A stretch of DNA of 64,000 bases. It comes from Rhizobium phaseoli. GTDB taxonomy: Bacteria; Pseudomonadota; Alphaproteobacteria; Rhizobiales; Rhizobiaceae. The notes beneath the pieces were generated by a model. That model was not told where the DNA came from and searched no databases. It saw only the letters and a program-made list of their open reading frames with translations. Positions within the stretch are counted from its first letter, which is position 1. Each line of letters starts with the position of its first letter. The DNA is taken from NCBI RefSeq assembly GCF_010668805.1, contig NZ_WUFT01000006.1:248001-312000 (forward strand). Reading direction: 5' to 3'. Both the position numbers and the translations under genes were made by a program. Positions 18,105-25,923 of the stretch are shown one piece after another.

Positions 18105-18347
18105 ATGGCGGAACGTTCTCAGAATCTCCAGGATTTATTTCTCAATACTGTTCGCAAACAAAAGATTTCCCTGACAATCTTTTTGATCAACGGCGTGAAA
18201 CTCACGGGCGTTGTTACGTCTTTCGACAATTTCTGTGTTCTTCTTCGCCGTGACGGCCATTCGCAGCTCGTGTATAAGCATGCGATCTCGACGATCATGC
18301 CGGGCCAGCCGATGCAGATGTTCGAGAGCGAAGAAGCAGCGTCCTAA
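18105..18347 (+). CDS. hfq: RNA chaperone Hfq
   Basis: An 80-residue Sm-like protein that forms hexamers and pairs small RNAs with mRNAs. The start at 18105 ([20 protein letters not shown]) matches Hfq N-termini; an upstream ATG at 18054 would add an unrelated 17-residue extension. Sm1 is [20 protein letters not shown] and Sm2 contains [13 protein letters not shown] with the YKHAI proximal-face motif. The C-terminal tail is short ([11 protein letters not shown]), as in other alphaproteobacteria. hflX follows within 80 bp, the conserved hfq-hflX pair. Confidence 0.98.
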
Positions 18348-18424
18348 CAGGATCAGCCGTCATTTCGACACGCGATACCAAGAACGATTCGATCATCCCT
18401 GAGGCCGCCAAGCACAGGGACGAC

Positions 18425-19750
18425 ATGCGCGCGACCGTCGTCGTGCCGGTCCTGAAATCGCGCAGCCGCGGCGGCCAGAGCGAATCGGCTTCGACCCGCA
18501 CGCCGGAAAGCCGCCTCGAAGAGGCGACAGGGCTTGCCCAGGCGATCGACCTCGATGTCGTCACCGGCTCGATCGTGCCGGTCAATGATCCGCGACCGGC
18601 GACATTGCTCGGCACCGGCAAGATCGAGGAGATCAAGGCGCTGCTCAACGAGCGCGATTCCGGTCTCGTCATCGTCGATCATCCGCTGACGCCGGTGCAG
18701 CAGCGCAATCTCGAAAAGGAATGGAACGCCAAGGTCATCGACCGCACGGGCCTCATCCTTGAAATCTTCGGCCGCCGCGCCTCCACCAAGGAAGGCACGC
18801 TGCAGGTCGATCTCGCCCACCTGAATTATCAAAAAGGTCGGCTGGTCAGAAGCTGGACCCACCTTGAACGCCAGCGCGGCGGCGGCGGCTTCATGGGCGG
18901 CCCGGGCGAAACCCAGATCGAAGCCGACCGGCGGATGCTGCAGGACCGCATCATCAAGCTCGAACGCGAGCTGGAGCAGGTTGTGCGCACCCGCCAGCTC
19001 CACCGCGCCAAGCGCCGCAAGGTGCCCCACCCGATCGTGGCGCTGGTCGGCTATACCAATGCCGGCAAGTCGACGCTGTTCAACCGCATCACCGGCGCCG
19101 GCGTGCTGGCCGAAGACATGCTTTTTGCCACGCTCGACCCGACGCTTCGGCGGATGAAGCTGCCGCACGGCCGCACCGTCATCCTGTCCGACACCGTCGG
19201 CTTCATTTCCGACCTGCCGACCCATCTGGTCGCCGCCTTCCGGGCGACGCTGGAAGAGGTGCTGGAAGCCGATCTCATCCTGCATGTCCGCGACATGTCC
19301 GACGCCGACAACCAGGCTCAGAGCTCCGACGTGATGCGCATCCTTGGTGATCTCGGCATCGACGAGGCGGAAGCGGACAAGCGGCTGATCGAGGTCTGGA
19401 ACAAGATCGACCGGCTGGAGCCCGAGGTGCACGACACCATGGTGCAGAAATCATCAGGCGCCAGCAACGTCGTCGCGGTCTCAGCCGTCAGCGGCGAGGG
19501 CGTCGACACGCTGATGGACAAAATCAGCCGCAGGCTCTCCGGCGTGATGACCGAAGCGACCATCCGGCTTCCTGTGGACAAACTGGCGCTGCTCCCCTGG
19601 CTTTACGACCACGCGATCGTCGACGCCCGCGAGGACAATGAGGACGGCTCAATCACGCTCGACCTGCGTCTCTCCGAAACCGAAGCCACCGAACTCGAAC
19701 GCCGCATCGGCAACGGCCCGAAATCTTCGAAGGAAGATTGGGAGCGGTGA
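18425..19750 (+). CDS. hflX: GTPase HflX (ribosome-associated)
   Basis: At least 441 residues. An N-terminal HflX domain carries the nucleotide-independent MGGPGETQIEADRRML motif. The G domain has G1 GYTNAGKSTLFN, G3 DTVGFISDLPTHLV and G4 VWNKID. It splits stalled ribosomes after stress in other bacteria. The frame stays open upstream of the first ATG, and residues encoded from about 18362 (ISTRDTKNDSIIPEAAKHRD) look genuinely coding, so the true start may be a non-ATG codon there. A degraded duplicate of its 3' end lies about 400 bp downstream. Confidence 0.95.
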   Translation: MRATVVVPVLKSRSRGGQSESASTRTPESRLEEATGLAQAIDLDVVTGSIVPVNDPRPATLLGTGKIEEIKALLNERDSGLVIVDHPLTPVQQRNLEKEWNAKVIDRTGLILEIFGRRASTKEGTLQVDLAHLNYQKGRLVRSWTHLERQRGGGGFMGGPGETQIEADRRMLQDRIIKLERELEQVVRTRQLHRAKRRKVPHPIVALVGYTNAGKSTLFNRITGAGVLAEDMLFATLDPTLRRMKLPHGRTVILSDTVGFISDLPTHLVAAFRATLEEVLEADLILHVRDMSDADNQAQSSDVMRILGDLGIDEAEADKRLIEVWNKIDRLEPEVHDTMVQKSSGASNVVAVSAVSGEGVDTLMDKISRRLSGVMTEATIRLPVDKLALLPWLYDHAIVDAREDNEDGSITLDLRLSETEATELERRIGNGPKSSKEDWER

Positions 19751-19754
19751 GGTA

Positions 19755-19919
19755 CTCCCTTCTCCCCAGCGGGGAGAAGGTGGCCCGAAGGGTCGGATGA
19801 GGGGGCCGCACGGCACACACTTCATGCTGCCCTTCGCTTGCGCTCAGCGCATTCGCTCCTGTCGTCGCTCACCCCCTCATCTGCCTGCCGGCATCTTCTC
19901 CCCGCTGGGGAGAAGGGAG
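19755..19919. repeat. Inverted pair of rhizobial intergenic repeats
   Basis: A 28-base unit at 19755-19782 recurs as its reverse complement at 19892-19919 with one mismatch. Each arm contains its own hairpin with CTTCTCCCC and GGGGAGAAG stems. The flanking TGAGGGGG/CCCCCTCA parts also mirror each other. This structure matches the small palindromic elements scattered in rhizobial chromosomes and recurs at 49466-49604. Confidence 0.8.
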
Positions 19920-19970
19920 ATGTGGCAACGCTGTGCCCCCTCAGCCCTGACCGTCACAGCCGGCTCAATC

Positions 19971-20029
19971 GCGTTCCCGTTGACAAACTGGTGCTGCTGC
20001 GGCTCTATGACCACGCGACGACGCCGCAT
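19971..20029 (+). pseudogene. Degenerate duplicate of the hflX 3' end
   Basis: These about 59 bases align with the hflX segment 19567-19630. Translated, the copy reads VPVDKLVLLRLYDHATTP against HflX LPVDKLALLPWLYDHAIVD, with a one-codon deletion. It has no start or function of its own. It lies immediately after the inverted repeat pair, as if an older duplication or a repeat insertion left a second tail. Confidence 0.7.
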
Positions 20030-20048
20030 CCACCAGCAGCGGTGGCAT

Positions 20049-20078
20049 GGATCCTCGGCTCAAGGCCGAGGATGACGG
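20049..20078. repeat. Short hairpin repeat beside mazG
   Basis: CCTCGGCTC-AAG-GCCGAGG forms a tight hairpin (about 20052-20071) followed by ATGACGGAGAG. This kind of unit is common in rhizobial intergenic DNA. Together with the two elements upstream it fills the 364-bp space between hflX and mazG, where no gene is seen. Confidence 0.5.
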
Positions 20079-20114
20079 AGAGTGGGGTTGGCTTCTTGCC
20101 AAACTCGGCCCGAC

Positions 20115-20954
20115 CTATTCAGCCACGAGCGCTCGCTCAATCGCCTTCGCCGCCTGCCAGATCTCCTCCATCCGCTCAAGACTGGCCGCCTCCAGTGTCT
20201 CGCCTTCTTTATCAAGAACATGCTCGATGTGACTGAACCGACGCCGAAATTTTGTATTCGTCCCGCGCAACGCCTGTTCCGGATCGGTCTTCACATGCCG
20301 GCCGATATTGACAACCGCGAAGATCAGATCTCCCAACTCGTCGCTGACCTTCGCTCGATCGCCCTCGCTTAATGCCACCCGCAATTCGGCGATTTCCTCC
20401 TCGATTTTGTCGAGGATCGGTTCCGGCGCCGACCAGTCGAAGCCGACCTTGGCGGCACGTTCCTGCAGTTTCAGCGCTTCTGTCAAAGCCGGGAAGCTGC
20501 GTTGTACAGACCCCAGGAACCCGCCCTTGAAATCCTCGGTAATCCCGCGCCTGGACCGCCGCTCGGCACGCTCGCGTTTTTCCGCCTGCTTGATCTCGTC
20601 CCACTGGATCTTCACCGCATCGGGCGTATCGGCCGCCGAGCGGGCGAAGACATGCGGGTGGCGGCGGATCATCTTGGTGGTGATGGCGTTAACGACGTCG
20701 CCGAAGGAGAATTCGCCAGCCTCCTCGGCCATGCGGGCATGGAAGACCACCTGCAGCAGCAGGTCGCCCAATTCGTCGCAGAGATCGTCCATATCGCCAC
20801 GCTCGATCGCGTCGGAGACCTCATAGGCCTCCTCGATCGTATAGGGCTTGATCGTCTCAAAATTCTGCTCAATGTCCCAGGGACAGCCGGTTTCGGGATG
20901 GCGCAGTGCCGCCATGATCTCGATCAGCCGCGAAATGTCTTTGGAAGGTTCCAT
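20115..20954 (-). CDS. mazG: Nucleoside triphosphate pyrophosphohydrolase MazG
   Basis: A 279-residue cytoplasmic enzyme that hydrolyses NTPs and dNTPs to monophosphates. It has the two-domain layout of E. coli MazG: the N-terminal domain with LRHPETGCPWDIEQNFETIKPYTIEEAYEV and the metal-binding EELGDLLLQ-type motif DELGDLLLQVVFHARMAEE, and a second domain with EEIAELRVAL and DELGDLIFAVVNIGRH. It is convergent with hflX across the repeat cluster. Confidence 0.95.
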   Translation of the reverse strand: MEPSKDISRLIEIMAALRHPETGCPWDIEQNFETIKPYTIEEAYEVSDAIERGDMDDLCDELGDLLLQVVFHARMAEEAGEFSFGDVVNAITTKMIRRHPHVFARSAADTPDAVKIQWDEIKQAEKRERAERRSRRGITEDFKGGFLGSVQRSFPALTEALKLQERAAKVGFDWSAPEPILDKIEEEIAELRVALSEGDRAKVSDELGDLIFAVVNIGRHVKTDPEQALRGTNTKFRRRFSHIEHVLDKEGETLEAASLERMEEIWQAAKAIERALVAE

Positions 20955-20974
20955 GGTGCCTCGGTTAAGCGGCC

Positions 20975-21562
20975 TCAGTTTAAAGGGATGTCGTTGGCGC
21001 TCTTCGACGACTGGTAGGTGGTGGAAAGCGCGTCATAGCGCGCCTTGATGCGGGCGGTCTGCGCAGCGAGCGCGGTCTTGAGCGGTGCCTCTTCGGTCTC
21101 GACGAGATCGGCGATGGCAAAGCTGTTCCAGAAGGCGTTCTGCCTGCGATAGCCGCCGGGTTCAAGCCCGAACACCTCCTTCAGGATCTTCAGGTCGTGC
21201 GGAATGGCGAAGGCATCGCGGGAATCTTCGTGGCTGAAAAAATAATAGAAATTGTCGAAGCCCGCCCAGGTGATCGCCGACATGCACATGGTGCAGGGTT
21301 CGTGCGTCGACAGAAAGATCAAATCCTTGGTCGCCGGCTTGTCGCCAAGCTCGTAGAAGCGTTTCAGCGTATGCACTTCGCCGTGCCAGAGCGGATTGTC
21401 GAGCTCGTTGTTGGTCTCGGCGACGACGAGCGACAGATCGGATTTGCGCAGGATCGCCGCGCCGAACACCTTATTGCCGAGTGAAACGCCGCGCTCGGTC
21501 AGCGGCAGGATATCGTCTTCGACAACGGAAAGCAGGCGAGCGGCGATGGTTTTGTCAGGCAT
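20975..21562 (-). CDS. Cytidine/deoxycytidylate deaminase-family protein
   Basis: A 195-residue zinc deaminase. The zinc-binding and catalytic residues are in HGEVHTLKRF (His plus Glu) and STHEPCTMCMSAITWAG (PCxxC). It is longer than TadA or GuaD, with a C-terminal extension of about 70 residues containing FSHEDSRDAFAIPHDLKILKEVFG. It could deaminate a nucleoside or another small heterocycle; the substrate is uncertain. It sits 20 bp upstream of mazG on the same strand, so the two may share a transcript concerned with nucleotide clean-up. Confidence 0.85.
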   Translation of the reverse strand: MPDKTIAARLLSVVEDDILPLTERGVSLGNKVFGAAILRKSDLSLVVAETNNELDNPLWHGEVHTLKRFYELGDKPATKDLIFLSTHEPCTMCMSAITWAGFDNFYYFFSHEDSRDAFAIPHDLKILKEVFGLEPGGYRRQNAFWNSFAIADLVETEEAPLKTALAAQTARIKARYDALSTTYQSSKSANDIPLN

Positions 21563-21825
21563 TGATCTCTCCGGTTTTCCCTCAGTCTATCGCCTCGGCG
21601 GCGCAAGTGAAATGCGCCAAACGCCGGTGGACGTCGTTTGTCACAGGCTTTACAGTGCAATGCAGCAAATGCGCTCACATGTGCTGTTTTGGTCAGCATG
21701 GGTGACTTTTCTCAAATCGCGGATGAGACGAGCAAAAGAATACGCGCTGGCTGGGGCTTTCGAATTTCTGTTCCTTCAATCCCTTGTCGATCAAGGGCAT
21801 ATTCTGGCAACTTCGAAGTGGATTG

Positions 21826-23265
21826 ATGATGTCTCCCAAGACTGAGCAGCTTTCGGTATTTCCAGCCTTCTTTCGCGTGGAAGGCCAGAAGACGGCTGTC
21901 TTCGGCAATGGCGACGAAGCGTTCGCCAAGGTGCGGCTGCTCTTGAATACACGGGCGCGGATCGTTGCCTATGCCGGGAGGCCGGAAGCCGATTATCATG
22001 CCTTCCTGATCGCCAACCGCATCGAGACCGTGCGCGCCGGCTTTTCCGCCGAACAGGTCGAGGGATCGGCGCTGGTCTTTGCCGCCACCGGCAATGAGGC
22101 TGACGACCGCGAGATCGTCGATGCCGCCCGCACTGCCAGAATTCCGGCCAATGCCGTCGATCAGCCCGATTACTGCGATTTCTTCACGCCGGCGCTGGTC
22201 AATCGCGCCCCCGTCGCCGTTGCGATCGGCACCGAAGGGGCAGGGCCGGTTCTGGCGCAGATGATACGCGCGCAGATCGACCAGCTTCTTTCCCCCTCGC
22301 TCGGCCGGCTTGCAGGCCTGGCGACAAGCTACCGCAAGGTCGTCGAGCAATTGATTCCGCGTGGCGTTTCCCGCCGCGTCTTCTGGCGCCGTTTCTTCTC
22401 CGGCGCCGTTGCCGATGCGGTCGCCAATGGCAACCTGCCGCAGGCCCGCCACTCTGCCGATCGGCTGCTGGGTTCGATGGACAAGGTCGCCGGCCATGTC
22501 TGGCTGGTTGGTGCCGGTCCCGGTGCCGAGGATCTGCTGACGCTGCGCGCCCAGCGCGTGATGATGGAAGCCGACGTCATCGTCTATGACGCGCTGGTGC
22601 CGCAGGCGATTGTCGATATGGGCCGCCGCGATGCCGAGCGTCTTTCCGTCGGCAAGCGCAAGGGCTGCCATTCGAAATCGCAGGAAGAGATCAACGACCT
22701 GCTGGTCGACCTCGGCCGCCAGGGCAAGCGCGTCGTCCGCCTGAAAGCCGGCGATCCGCTGGTCTATGGCCGGGCAGGGGAAGAGATGGCGGCAATGCGC
22801 GCCGCCGGCATCACCTATGAGGTCGTGCCCGGTATTACCTCGGCTTTCGCCGCCGCTGCCGATTTCGAACTGCCGCTGACGCTGCGCGGCGTTGCCTCTT
22901 CGCTGGTCTTCACCACCGGCCATGATTTGACCGGCGACGTGCTGCCCGATTGGGCAAGCCTTGCCGTCTCCGGCGCGACGATCGCCGTCTATATGGGCCG
23001 TACGGTTGCCGCCTCTGTTGCCGAGCGGCTGATGCAGGCCGGCATTCCCGCCGAGACCACCGTCGCCGTCATCGAAAATGCCAGCCGCACTGACCGCCGC
23101 CTGCTGCATGGCACGCTCGCCGATCTGCCCGATCTGCAGCACCGCGACGAGCTGACCGGTCCTGTCATGGTCATCATCGGCGATGCTGTCGCCGGTGCCA
23201 ATTTCGAACTGTCCGAGCCGCTGGTGCGTGCGAACGCCCGGCTCGAGGAACTTGCAAGGAGCTGA
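21826..23265 (+). CDS. cysG: Siroheme synthase CysG (uroporphyrin-III methyltransferase / dehydrogenase / ferrochelatase)
   Basis: A fused enzyme of about 479 residues making siroheme for sulfite reductase. The start is taken at the ATGATG at 21826 (MMSPKTEQLSVFPAFFRVEG). The N-terminal half (about 1-210) is the precorrin-2 dehydrogenase/ferrochelatase. The C-terminal half is the SUMT methyltransferase, with VWLVGAGPGAEDLLTLRAQR, VRLKAGDPLVYGRAGEEM and VVPGITSAFAAAADFELPLT. It begins an operon with DUF2849, cysI and DUF934, with gaps of 2 to 8 bp. The 263-bp divergent spacer towards the deaminase gene shows no obvious operator. Confidence 0.95.
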   Translation: MMSPKTEQLSVFPAFFRVEGQKTAVFGNGDEAFAKVRLLLNTRARIVAYAGRPEADYHAFLIANRIETVRAGFSAEQVEGSALVFAATGNEADDREIVDAARTARIPANAVDQPDYCDFFTPALVNRAPVAVAIGTEGAGPVLAQMIRAQIDQLLSPSLGRLAGLATSYRKVVEQLIPRGVSRRVFWRRFFSGAVADAVANGNLPQARHSADRLLGSMDKVAGHVWLVGAGPGAEDLLTLRAQRVMMEADVIVYDALVPQAIVDMGRRDAERLSVGKRKGCHSKSQEEINDLLVDLGRQGKRVVRLKAGDPLVYGRAGEEMAAMRAAGITYEVVPGITSAFAAAADFELPLTLRGVASSLVFTTGHDLTGDVLPDWASLAVSGATIAVYMGRTVAASVAERLMQAGIPAETTVAVIENASRTDRRLLHGTLADLPDLQHRDELTGPVMVIIGDAVAGANFELSEPLVRANARLEELARS

Positions 23266-23267
23266 AC

Positions 23268-23582
23268 ATGGTAGACAAGGTTCTGACGGCCAACCGGCTG
23301 ACGGACGGCATTGCCGTCTGGCTGGATGCGAAGGGCACGTGGTCCACCTCGCTGCAGGAGGCGCTTGTCGCCCGCACTAACGAAGCTGTTGAAGCGCTTG
23401 AGGTGATCGGCAAGAAATCCTATGCCGACAACGAAGTCGTTGACGTCGCCGTCGTCGAAGTCCAGGACACCAACGGCAGTCTCTGGCCGCTTCGCCTTCG
23501 CGAGCGCATCCGCGCCCAGGGCCCGACCATGGAATATGCACCGGGCTACGCTCCGGCCGATCCCGAATTCATTGCAGTCTGA
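23268..23582 (+). CDS. DUF2849 protein of the sulfite-reduction operon
   Basis: A 104-residue protein beginning MVDKVLTANRLTDGIAVWLDAKGTW. This family is nearly always encoded between cysG and cysI in rhizobia and relatives. Its function is not established; a small accessory or regulatory role in sulfite reduction is an inference from synteny. The start is 3 bp after the cysG stop and overlaps its ribosome site (AAGGAGCTGAAC), indicating coupled translation. Confidence 0.88.
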   Translation: MVDKVLTANRLTDGIAVWLDAKGTWSTSLQEALVARTNEAVEALEVIGKKSYADNEVVDVAVVEVQDTNGSLWPLRLRERIRAQGPTMEYAPGYAPADPEFIAV

Positions 23583-23590
23583 GGAAGACG

Positions 23591-25261
23591 ATGTACCGTT
23601 ACGACGAATTTGACCATGCCTTTGTCAGCGAGCGCGTCGAGCAGTTTCGCGACCAGGTTCAGCGCCGCCTTTCCGGCGAACTTGCCGAGGATGCGTTCAA
23701 GCCGCTGCGCCTGATGAACGGCGTCTACCTGCAGCTCCACGCCTATATGCTGCGCATCGCCATTCCCTACGGCACGCTGAGCGCCCGCCAGCTGCGCATG
23801 CTCGCCCATATCGCCCGCACCTATGACCGCGGCTACGGCCATTTCACCACGCGCCAGAACCTGCAGTTCAATTGGCCGAAGCTGTCGGACATCCCCGATG
23901 CGCTCGCCGATCTCGCAAGCGTCGAGATGCATGCGTTGCAGACCTCGGGCAACTGCATCAGAAACGTCACCGCCGATCATTTTGCCGGTGCCGCCGCCGA
24001 TGAGATCGCCGATCCGCGTCCCTATGCCGAAATCCTGCGCCAGTGGTCGTCGGTCCACCCGGAATTCTCCTTTCTGCCGCGCAAGTTCAAGATCGCCGTC
24101 ACCGGCGCCGAGCGCGACCGCGCCGCCATCCAGGTCCACGATATCGGCCTGCACCTGAAGAAGAATGACAAGGGCGAGATCGGTTTTGCCGTCTATGTCG
24201 GCGGTGGCCAGGGCCGCACGCCGATGATCGCCAAGCTGATCCGCGACTTCCTGCCCGAGGAAGACCTGCTCTCCTACACCACGGCGATCGTGCGTGTGTA
24301 CAATTTGCACGGCCGCCGCGACAACAAATACAAGGCCCGCATCAAGATCCTCGTGCACGAAACCGGTGCCGAGGAACTGGCGCGCCAGGTGGAAGTCGAA
24401 TTCGCCGCACTGAAGGATAGCGAGCTCAAGCTGCCGGAACAGGATGTCGAGGCGATCGCCAGCTATTTCGCGCTGCCGGATCTCACCGAGCGCGCCGAAG
24501 GCTGGGAAAACCTCGCCCGCTGGAAGAAGGCCGATCCGGATTTCGCCCGCTGGGTCCAGCAGAACGTGCAGCCGCACAAGAACCCCGATTACGGCATGGT
24601 GACGATCTCGCTGAAGCCGATCGGCGGTATTCCGGGCGACGCCACCGACGCGCAGATGGATGCGATCGCCGATCTCGCCGAGGAATATGCCTTCGACGAA
24701 ATCCGCGTCAGCCATGAGCAGAACCTGATCCTGCCGCATGTCGCACTTGCCGATCTCGAAGCCGTCTATCGCGGCCTCGTCGCCATCAATCTGGCCGAAG
24801 CCAATGCCGGCCTGATCACCGATATCATTGCCTGTCCCGGGCTGGATTACTGCGCGCTCGCCAATGCGCGCTCCATTCCGCTGGCCCAGGAAATCTCCCG
24901 CCGCTTCGGCAATGCCGAACGCCAGGCCGAGATCGGTGAGCTGAAGATCAAGATCTCCGGCTGCATCAATGCCTGCGGCCACCATCATGTCGGCCATATC
25001 GGCCTGCTCGGTGTCGAGAAGAAGGGTGCCGAACTCTATCAGATCACGCTCGGCGGTTCCGGCGACGAACATACCTCGATCGGCGAAATCATCGGCCGCG
25101 GCTTCGAGCCGGACCGGGTGACGGACGCGATCGAGACGATCGTCGACACCTATCTCGGCCTGCGCCTCGATCCGTCGGAGATCTTCCTTGCCACCTACCG
25201 CCGCGTCGGGCCGCAGCCTTTCAAGGCTGCGCTCTACGGCGCAACCGCCGAAGCGGCATAA
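23591..25261 (+). CDS. cysI: Nitrite/sulfite reductase hemoprotein (CysI type)
   Basis: A 556-residue siroheme and iron-sulfur enzyme reducing sulfite to sulfide with six electrons. Two ferredoxin-like half domains are visible (about 60-130 and 330-400). The cluster ligands are present as CPGLDYC (C-x5-C) and GCINAC (C-x3-C), followed by GHHHVGHIGLLG. FTTRQNLQFNWPKL is a siroheme-pocket motif. The neighbours (cysG, DUF2849, DUF934) favour sulfite over nitrite as substrate. The gene is 8 bp after DUF2849. Confidence 0.94.
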   Translation: MYRYDEFDHAFVSERVEQFRDQVQRRLSGELAEDAFKPLRLMNGVYLQLHAYMLRIAIPYGTLSARQLRMLAHIARTYDRGYGHFTTRQNLQFNWPKLSDIPDALADLASVEMHALQTSGNCIRNVTADHFAGAAADEIADPRPYAEILRQWSSVHPEFSFLPRKFKIAVTGAERDRAAIQVHDIGLHLKKNDKGEIGFAVYVGGGQGRTPMIAKLIRDFLPEEDLLSYTTAIVRVYNLHGRRDNKYKARIKILVHETGAEELARQVEVEFAALKDSELKLPEQDVEAIASYFALPDLTERAEGWENLARWKKADPDFARWVQQNVQPHKNPDYGMVTISLKPIGGIPGDATDAQMDAIADLAEEYAFDEIRVSHEQNLILPHVALADLEAVYRGLVAINLAEANAGLITDIIACPGLDYCALANARSIPLAQEISRRFGNAERQAEIGELKIKISGCINACGHHHVGHIGLLGVEKKGAELYQITLGGSGDEHTSIGEIIGRGFEPDRVTDAIETIVDTYLGLRLDPSEIFLATYRRVGPQPFKAALYGATAEAA

Positions 25262-25268
25262 GGAGGCG

Positions 25269-25784
25269 ATGATGACGAAGATCTGGAGAGAAACCGGTTT
25301 TGTCGAAAACGATCCCTGGGTGATCGAGGCCGACGAGGTGAAGGCTTCAGGCGAGCAGAAGCCGCTGCTCAGCCTCGACGAGCTGATCGCCAAGGCCGAC
25401 GAAAGCAACGATGTCGGCCTCGGCGTGCTGATCAAGCCGGCCGACGACGTGCGCCGGCTGGAGCCTTACCTCTATCGCCTCGAAATCGTTGCCGTCGCCT
25501 TTCCGGCCTTCAACGACGGACGGGCCTTCAGCCATGCCTCACTGCTGCGCCAGCGCCTCGGTTATACCAACGAACTGCGCGCCGTCGGCGACGTGCTGAT
25601 TGACCAGGTGCCGCTGATGCTGCGCGTCGGTATCGACAGCTTTTCCGTCAGCAACGCCACCGCGCTGAAGCGGCTGGCGGAAAACCGTCTCCCCGCCATT
25701 CCACATCATTATCAGCCGGCGGTGCGTGACGCCGAAGCCGGCAAGGGCTATAGTTGGCGCCGTCAGGCGAAGCCGGCCGCATAA
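25269..25784 (+). CDS. DUF934 protein linked to sulfite reductase
   Basis: About 171 residues, starting MMTKIWRETGFVENDPWVIEADE after a strong AAGGAGG at the cysI stop. The family signature FPAFNDGRAFSHASLLRQRLGYTNELRAVGDVLIDQ is intact. DUF934 genes follow cysI in many proteobacteria and are thought to support assimilatory sulfate reduction, though the exact role is unproven. In many genomes cysH comes next; here a repeat element and a UbiH-type gene follow. Confidence 0.88.
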   Translation: MMTKIWRETGFVENDPWVIEADEVKASGEQKPLLSLDELIAKADESNDVGLGVLIKPADDVRRLEPYLYRLEIVAVAFPAFNDGRAFSHASLLRQRLGYTNELRAVGDVLIDQVPLMLRVGIDSFSVSNATALKRLAENRLPAIPHHYQPAVRDAEAGKGYSWRRQAKPAA

Positions 25785-25802
25785 GCGACCGATCCGCCGT
25801 TC

Positions 25803-25914
25803 TAAAGCATGTCGCGCAAAAGTGTGAAGCGGTTTTGCGGTAACGACATGCGCAAATGAAAGGCTTAAAGCGCATAGCGATCTGAAAGATAGCGACGCGC
25901 TTTATAATGAGCGG
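25803..25914 (+). repeat. Dispersed repeat, copy A (about 110 bp)
   Basis: This begins with TAAAGCATGTCGCGCAAAAG and contains GCGGTTTTGCG, AACGACATGCG and a second half TTAAAGCGC...GCGACGCGCTTTA. The whole unit reappears as its reverse complement at 34092-34201, with partial copies at about 28120-28211 and 57088-57150. It can form paired hairpins and lies between the DUF934 and UbiH-type genes. Confidence 0.85.
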
Positions 25915-25923
25915 AACGGTAGC

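Noticed and set aside
19755..19919. Insertion-sequence ends
   Set aside because: The inverted pair encloses only about 110 bp with no transposase remnant and each arm is self-complementary, which fits a palindromic repeat element better.
21712..23142. Open frame antisense to cysG
   Set aside because: Shadow of the cysG coding pattern; the sense product has both siroheme-synthase domains intact.
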